DNA of 18,166 bases from an uncultured Campylobacter sp. (GTDB lineage Bacteria > Campylobacterota > Campylobacteria > Campylobacterales > Campylobacteraceae), in NCBI RefSeq assembly GCF_938017775.1, contig NZ_CALIIU010000003.1:1-18166 (forward strand). The letters run 5' to 3'. The position numbers and the translations under genes were made by a program. Each line of letters opens with the position of its first letter. The stretch's first letter is position 1. Below, one piece after another: positions 13,597-18,166 of the stretch. The notes under the pieces are model-generated. The model saw nothing but the letters and a program-made list of their open reading frames with translations, had not been told where the DNA came from and searched no databases.

Positions 13597-15846
13597 TTAA
13601 AATTTTATCTCCGCAGAGAGCATGAAGCTTCTGCTCTCGCCGAGCGTCACGCCGTTTGCCGAGCCTAGCACGCTAGTTACGTTAAGACCGCCCGCACCGT
13701 CGGCGCTCGCAGGATACATTCCCGCCCAGTATTTTTTGTTAAATACGTTATTTACGTTGAAGCGCAGCGTAGTCTTATCGCCCAAAAGACGCTCGCTCGT
13801 ATATCTGATACCAAGATCGGTAACGAAAAAGCTAGGAGTGTGCTGAGTGTTTAGATCATCCAGATACATCTTGCTAGTGTAGTGGAAATTCGTACTGATC
13901 GCAAGCTTATCGGTGCCCGGGATCACGTAATCAAGCATTAAATTTGCGTTTAGTTTAGGGATGCCGTTTGCGACCTTGCGATTAGCGCCCGCGATGCTTA
14001 CGTTATGCATCTTAGGATCGATGTAGGTAAAGCCGCCCAGCACGCTTAAATTTTGCGTAATTCGTCCGCCGCTCATAAACTCAAATCCGCGGTTGCGCTG
14101 CTCGCCATTTATGCCGTAGATCCCCGTAGAACTATTCAAGTAAGCAATCGGACGACGTATATCAAAATACGCCACGCTAAAATCGATCATATCGGCTACG
14201 CGAATCTTAGCGCCGATCTCGTGCTGCTTGGAGCGATACGGCGACGTAGAGGCAACCTCACCGTTATGCGGACCGCTATTATAAACATAGGTAGAGCCCT
14301 GCTGCAAGCTATCTGCATAGGTGTAGTAGATGCTAGCGTCCTCTATCGGATGGAAGATCAAGCTGCTCGCCCAACTATAGCCGGAATCGCTATAGGCTTT
14401 AACAAGTCTTTGCTGGCGGGCATTGTAGGATTCCTGCCTCATCCACGCCTTAGATGCGCTTAGCATCACGTCAAATTTATCGTTTATCGTGATATCGTCT
14501 AACACCGAGACGTTATACATATCCAAAACCGCATAGTGATACAGCCCACTTCCGCGCCTAGCGCCGGTGTAATTTAGAATTTTAGGATCGTAGATATTGC
14601 CTATGGTAGGCGAGGTGTAGTTTGTGCTCGCGTTTTTATATCTATCCTGCGTCCAGTGATAGCCGTTAGTCTGCACGCTGAAATCGTGCTCGATATCGCC
14701 CGTGTTAAACTGCGTATTAGCCTTGAGATAGCCGCTTGGCAGATCGAATCTATATGCCGCCGTAGCACCGCCGCTGTGTCTGGTTTGATAATCGCCCGGC
14801 TTTGTATATTGCGGATGTGTGCTAGGCAAGATATAATTTACAACTCCATGAGTATCACGATCGGCGCGCTGAAACTGAAAGCCGCCCTCTAAATACCATT
14901 TATCGGTAGGCGTAAATTTAAATTTTGCGCTTGCGGTAGTGGTTTTTAGATGCATACCTCCAAAGCTCTGACCAAGACCGCGTTTTGAAGAATCCACCGC
15001 CTTTGGAAGCTCCATGCCGTCTACGATCTTGCCGTCTCGCACGCCAAGAGCAAACTGCCCCGCAAAGCCCTTGGTATTGTGCTCATAATAGCTAGCCGCG
15101 GTTTCAAAAGTAAGATCGCCCGTCGGATAAAATTCCATCGTGACGCTGGCTAGGCGGCGCTGCAAATTTGAGCCCTTCGGTTGTCTGTCGCCGTTTGATC
15201 CGTAAAACACCGTGCGGTAGCCGAATTTTTCAAATTTATCGGATAGATCAAGACCAAGCCCCAGATTGCTTCGCGACATATAATCACTCCAGATGATGTA
15301 TTGATCTTTTACCGGGCGCTTGCGCGTGTAGCTGAAAATGCCCACTGGATTTTGCGCGCCGTAGAGCGAGCCTGCGACGCCGTTTTGTACCTGAAAACTC
15401 TCAAACATCGCCATCGGAATCGCCGTCGTCGAAATCGTATAAAAGCCGTCCCAGAAGCTGTTGCCTACGACGCTGCCCTCAAAGCCGCGCGTCTGCGGGC
15501 GTCCGACCGTAGCGCCGCCGCGCATCTGAATCTGCGCGGACGGGAAATATTTGACCGCCTCCTCGTAGCCGGTGACGCCTTGGTGGTTCATGATCTCCTT
15601 GCTGATCGTGTTGATCTGATAGGGAAGATCTAAAGCGCGCTTGCCAGCAAGCATGCCTTGCTGCACGTTTTTGCTCAAAAAGCCCTCGTCGATGCCGCTC
15701 TCGCTGATATTATCGCCGACGGAATTTACCTCGATTACGCCCATATTCTGCGACTTTTCAGGCGCAGAATTACTGCCGCTTTGTGCTGCAGCCAAACTGC
15801 TGCATAGCAGACACATACATGCCGCTAATGAAATTTTAAATTTCAT
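13597..15846 (-). CDS. TonB-dependent outer-membrane receptor (siderophore-type)
   Basis: 749 residues from the ATG at 15844-15846. It is preferred over two upstream in-frame starts (ATG 16th codon and start at 15909) because AAGGA lies six bases before it and a clear signal peptide begins there (KFKISLAACMCLLCSSLAAA, cut near residue 21). A TonB-box-like GVIEVNS is at about 36-42. The plug domain (about 70-180) has ALDLPYQINTISKEIM, MRGGATVGRPQTRGFEG and YGAQNPVGIFSYTRKRP, typical of siderophore receptors such as FhuE/FpvA-like proteins. The long beta-barrel ends in ...SFMLSAEIKF with a C-terminal Phe as expected for BAM recognition. The ligand cannot be told from sequence; ferric siderophore uptake is likely. 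It is transcribed alone, with a terminator after it and an AT-rich dyad before it. Confidence 0.93.
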   Translation of the reverse strand: MKFKISLAACMCLLCSSLAAAQSGSNSAPEKSQNMGVIEVNSVGDNISESGIDEGFLSKNVQQGMLAGKRALDLPYQINTISKEIMNHQGVTGYEEAVKYFPSAQIQMRGGATVGRPQTRGFEGSVVGNSFWDGFYTISTTAIPMAMFESFQVQNGVAGSLYGAQNPVGIFSYTRKRPVKDQYIIWSDYMSRSNLGLGLDLSDKFEKFGYRTVFYGSNGDRQPKGSNLQRRLASVTMEFYPTGDLTFETAASYYEHNTKGFAGQFALGVRDGKIVDGMELPKAVDSSKRGLGQSFGGMHLKTTTASAKFKFTPTDKWYLEGGFQFQRADRDTHGVVNYILPSTHPQYTKPGDYQTRHSGGATAAYRFDLPSGYLKANTQFNTGDIEHDFSVQTNGYHWTQDRYKNASTNYTSPTIGNIYDPKILNYTGARRGSGLYHYAVLDMYNVSVLDDITINDKFDVMLSASKAWMRQESYNARQQRLVKAYSDSGYSWASSLIFHPIEDASIYYTYADSLQQGSTYVYNSGPHNGEVASTSPYRSKQHEIGAKIRVADMIDFSVAYFDIRRPIAYLNSSTGIYGINGEQRNRGFEFMSGGRITQNLSVLGGFTYIDPKMHNVSIAGANRKVANGIPKLNANLMLDYVIPGTDKLAISTNFHYTSKMYLDDLNTQHTPSFFVTDLGIRYTSERLLGDKTTLRFNVNNVFNKKYWAGMYPASADGAGGLNVTSVLGSANGVTLGESRSFMLSAEIKF

Positions 15847-16072
15847 CGTTTTCCTTCGTTCCATTATTTTCCCTTCGTTATGGATATATTTAATATTATT
15901 TTTTAGCATATTAGAAAAACTTTCCTAAATTTAGACTAAATTCGAGATGTAAATTTATATATTTGTAGTCGCATTTTTTAGCTTTAAATTTTATAGACGA
16001 TATACCACGATACAAAAGAAAAATTGCGCAAATTTATATGAAATTCTAAAATTTTAATGTAAAATCGCCCGT
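15847..16072. other. Divergent intergenic region
   Basis: This 226-bp region separates the minus-strand TonB receptor from the plus-strand YihY gene and must hold both promoters. It is very AT-rich, with several TAAAAT/TAATAT candidates. The TAAAAT at 16060-16065 is the best candidate -10 for YihY. No ORF or RNA gene is apparent. Confidence 0.5.
15891..15913 (-). promoter_or_regulatory. AT-rich inverted repeat upstream of TonB receptor (possible Fur operator)
   Basis: TAATAT (15891-15896) and ATATTA (15908-15913) form an inverted repeat with an 11-base AT-rich spacer, about 45-67 bases before the receptor ATG and within the likely promoter. TonB receptors in Campylobacter are commonly Fur-repressed. 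The site lacks a clear GATAAT-type core, so the operator call is weak. Confidence 0.25.
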
Positions 16073-16906
16073 ATGAAAAAACTAATACCCGCGCTTATGC
16101 AAGTGCAAAACCGACTTAAAAATTTTTTCCGCCTCTACGATACCGAGCTCATGCACCATGCATCAAGCCTTAGCTTTCACACGATTCTGGCGCTACTGCC
16201 GGTGCTGATGGTCTCGCTTAGCGTCTTTATGCAGCTACCAAGCTTTAAAGGCTACTACGATAAGATTATGGGCTTTATCTTTTCAAACTTCCTGCCTGCA
16301 AATCAAGCGAGCATGGCGCACTATATCGAGGAATTTATGGCAAACGGGCTAAGCCTTGGCGTAACGGGCTTTTGCGCAGTGTTAGTTACGTCGGTGTTGT
16401 TTTTCGGAGACTTTGAAGCGATTATCGCGCGCATTTCGCATTCACCCGAGCGAAGCTTTTTTAAGAGCCTAAGCACCTACTGGACGCTGATGACGCTCGC
16501 TCCTGTGGGGCTTGGAGCATCGTTTTATATCAGCGGCGAGCTTCAGGAGCTACTAAATAAAACCGAGTTTACGAGCTGGATAAATTTGCTTAAAATTCTA
16601 CCCTACTTAATCGTTTGGGGGATCTTTGCGATTACTTATGCTACGGCGATCAACCGCGAGATCCGCGCAAAAGCGGTGCTTGCCTCATCGCTCGTAGCAT
16701 CGATTTTATGGTGGCTTTCAAGACTGGTTTTTGCGCAATACGTCTTTTATAACAAAACCTATCTTAGCATCTACGGCTCGTTTTCGGTCGCGCTATTTTT
16801 CTTTCTGTGGATCTACATAAGCTGGATTTTCTACTTATACGGCGTGAAATTCTGCGTATTTTTGGACGCTAAATTTAAAAGAGGTGACGAGCGACAAAGC
16901 GCTTGA
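16073..16906 (+). CDS. YihY/BrkB family inner-membrane protein
   Basis: 277 residues, normal for the family (once wrongly called ribonuclease BN). About six membrane helices are visible: near 35-55, 93-113, 135-155, 171-192, 202-224 and 236-258. Family hallmarks include the N-terminal HHASSLSFHTILALLPVL and the C-terminal YGSFSVALFFFLWIYISW. The molecular function is not established. The ATG at 16073 has no Shine-Dalgarno sequence. The TAAAAT hexamer at 16060-16065 would place the transcript start almost at the ATG, suggesting a leaderless mRNA. No strong terminator follows; the next 248 bases are AT-rich. Confidence 0.92.
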   Translation: MKKLIPALMQVQNRLKNFFRLYDTELMHHASSLSFHTILALLPVLMVSLSVFMQLPSFKGYYDKIMGFIFSNFLPANQASMAHYIEEFMANGLSLGVTGFCAVLVTSVLFFGDFEAIIARISHSPERSFFKSLSTYWTLMTLAPVGLGASFYISGELQELLNKTEFTSWINLLKILPYLIVWGIFAITYATAINREIRAKAVLASSLVASILWWLSRLVFAQYVFYNKTYLSIYGSFSVALFFFLWIYISWIFYLYGVKFCVFLDAKFKRGDERQSA

Positions 16907-17154
16907 ATTTCTGTGCAAGGCTGCGTTTTTCTATGCTTTTTGGATTAAAGCGCGTTTTCTGCATGGGCTAGAAATTTAAATCAAAATTTTAAAATTCTAT
17001 CGAAAACGGGCGGGAAGTTTGTCTTTGAATAATAGACATATGCATAGAAATATAATTTTAAAAATTTAATGAGGTGCGGCAAGGCTAAAATTTTAATCCC
17101 TCGCAAAGCGCCGTTAAGGTAAAATCATGCGCGATTTTAAAACAGGGAGATATT
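16907..17154. other. AT-rich intergenic region
   Basis: 248 bases with no convincing ORF or RNA. Multiple AAATTT/TTTAAA runs occur. TAAAAT at about 17120 is a plausible -10 for the next gene, and AGGGAG five bases before its ATG is a good ribosome binding site. The distant arms TTTCTATGC (16928-16936) and GCATAGAAA (17042-17050) are complementary but far apart. Confidence 0.4.
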
Positions 17155-17787
17155 ATGAAAGACTTCGAGAAAGAGCTGATAATCATAGAAAACGACTACT
17201 TTTTTAGGCTTACTATATCAAATAAAATAATGTGCGTGCTTATATTCTTGTCTTTTGTCTTGCTAAATTTAACGCCGGAGCTGGATCCGCATAAAGAAAT
17301 GATGAGAAGAGCGTCATTAACGCTAGGGATTTTCGGAATTTTATTTTGCACATTTTGGGAGATAAAAATAGCCTATCAAGAATTTTGTAATAAGTTTTTT
17401 ACAAAATTTTATGATGATAAAATTTCATTCGACCATATAGACGAACATATGAAATTTAAAACCGAAATTTTGCAAAAAGACGATCTCGTATCGGTAACTT
17501 GGGCGTTGATACCATACAATGAGCAAGACGTAAATATATGGATCAAAGATATAAAAAATAGGAGAAAGAGAATGGTTAGGTATTTGGCAAGTCCAATATT
17601 CTTTTTAATCACCATGCTACATCATTTCATTTTCTTGGCGCTCAATGGATTTAAATTTAAAAAGTATATATTGTATAGGTTTAAATCGGGCATTATTGCA
17701 GTGCCGAATAATAAATTGTTGAGCGACAAAGACATTAAATTTGAGCTCTCGTCTTTGTTTGGTCTATATACAAGCGATTTAATTTAA
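17155..17787 (+). CDS. Hypothetical membrane protein
   Basis: 210 residues. Three likely membrane helices: about 23-39 (KIMCVLIFLSFVLLNL), 52-69 (RASLTLGIFGILFCTFW) and 142-163 (YLASPIFFLITMLHHFIFLA). The 70-residue segment between helices 2 and 3 is polar and charged (residues 73-140). The ATG is supported by AGGGAG. I do not recognise the family; the layout would fit a small membrane protein or an immunity-type protein, but nothing decides this. The DNA is noticeably more AT-rich than the central block, as is the next gene 27 bases downstream, so the two may form one accessory transcription unit. Confidence 0.75.
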   Translation: MKDFEKELIIIENDYFFRLTISNKIMCVLIFLSFVLLNLTPELDPHKEMMRRASLTLGIFGILFCTFWEIKIAYQEFCNKFFTKFYDDKISFDHIDEHMKFKTEILQKDDLVSVTWALIPYNEQDVNIWIKDIKNRRKRMVRYLASPIFFLITMLHHFIFLALNGFKFKKYILYRFKSGIIAVPNNKLLSDKDIKFELSSLFGLYTSDLI

Positions 17788-17814
17788 ATTATAGAATTTC
17801 TCAAGGAGGGCTAG

Positions 17815-18166
17815 ATGGCGTTTGTAGCGGAATATATTTCTAAAGAGGATATTAAGAAATATGATATTATAAATCGTGTAGATCAGTGCTTGGCAAAATA
17901 TCATTATGATCCACAGGGGCCTGATGAAATAAAGTGGTTAGACTGGGTAATCGACAGGCAAAGAGATATTTGGCTTATCTTTGTTTGTAGCCCGCATCTA
18001 CCTGATCCAAGAGACGGATATACTGGAGAGGAGATTTGGCTGCTTTATTATAAAGGTAGAGAAATCGAGCTTGATATAAGGCGAATTTATGATGAGACAA
18101 CGAGTAAATATTTCACGGAAAATCCATTTAAGGTCAAATATAAATTCCAAAGCGTAAATTCTGACA
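17815..18166 (+). CDS. Hypothetical protein, 3'-truncated by window edge
   Basis: An ATG at 17815 with a perfect AAGGAGG four to five bases upstream opens a frame that stays open to the end of the window (117 residues seen). The protein begins MAFVAEYISKEDIKKYD and is rich in Asp, Tyr and Trp (KWLDWVIDRQRDIWLIF, GEEIWLLYYKGREIELDI). No signal peptide or membrane helix is seen. Small, acidic, aromatic-rich proteins of this type are common among immunity proteins of polymorphic toxins, but I cannot assign a family. It follows the membrane protein gene by 27 bases and is probably in the same operon. Confidence 0.75.
   Translation, partial: MAFVAEYISKEDIKKYDIINRVDQCLAKYHYDPQGPDEIKWLDWVIDRQRDIWLIFVCSPHLPDPRDGYTGEEIWLLYYKGREIELDIRRIYDETTSKYFTENPFKVKYKFQSVNSD

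Noticed and set aside
14053..14463. 136-residue plus-strand open frame inside the TonB receptor gene
   Set aside because: It lies antisense to a fully conserved beta-barrel, has no ribosome binding site and its composition is an artefact of the receptor codons.
15847..15909. Longer N-terminus for the TonB receptor
   Set aside because: It would bury the signal peptide behind 21 charged residues; the ATG at 15846 has its own AAGGA. A second ATG (codon 16) with AAGGG is possible but less likely.
16928..17050. Nine-base complementary arms TTTCTATGC and GCATAGAAA
   Set aside because: They are about 105 bases apart with no supporting structure or mobile-element gene; chance in AT-rich DNA is adequate.
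1..18166. tRNA, rRNA, insertion sequence or prophage
   Set aside because: No tRNA cloverleaf, rRNA stretch, transposase, integrase or flanking direct repeat was recognised by eye.

Overview
The window looks like chromosomal DNA of a Campylobacter species. GC content is intermediate, AAATTT/AAATTTTAAAATTT runs are very common, and the block aroB - mscS-type channel - mtaB - FtsH-like ATPase has the gene order I recall from C. jejuni Cj1008c-Cj1005c. The moderate GC suggests an oral species such as C. gracilis, C. showae or C. rectus. The genus call is fairly safe; the species is a guess.

Layout. (1) 1-669, plus: the 3' part of a YwqK/MORN-like repeat protein, cut by the window edge. (2) 729-5503, minus: seven tightly packed genes around a P1B-type heavy-metal ATPase. 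They encode two proteins sharing a cysteine-free HMA2-like domain, a degenerate ferritin-like helical protein, two YtxH-like membrane-anchored proteins with low-complexity tails, a glycine-rich membrane protein and a small two-helix membrane protein. (3) 5569-11842, minus: a probable housekeeping operon aroB - mscS - mtaB - ftsH-like - mogA, with overlapping or nearly touching genes. (4) 11886-13304, minus: a TrkA/RCK_C-type protein with its own promoter. (5) 13597-15846, minus: a TonB-dependent outer-membrane receptor with a terminator. (6) 16073-16906, plus: a YihY/BrkB membrane protein. (7) 17155-18166, plus: two AT-rich hypothetical genes, the second cut by the right edge.

The most interesting element is region 2. 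The ATPase carries SCALKLPTP where copper and zinc pumps carry CPC, has an N-terminal HMA2-like domain without CxxC, and sits among small membrane and tail-rich proteins. This matches my memory of P1B-6 ATPases and of ferrosome (fez) loci, which build membrane-bounded iron-storage organelles. I propose a ferrosome-like locus in Campylobacter. This is inference from family knowledge and gene context. A 21-bp imperfect dyad centred on a possible -10 element precedes the first gene, which would fit iron-responsive repression. The TonB receptor gives the window a second iron- or cofactor-related element, but no link between the two can be seen directly.

A second notable point is that the FtsH-like ATPase has intact AAA+ motifs but reads YQGAK where active FtsH has HEAGH, so it is probably a protease-dead paralogue.
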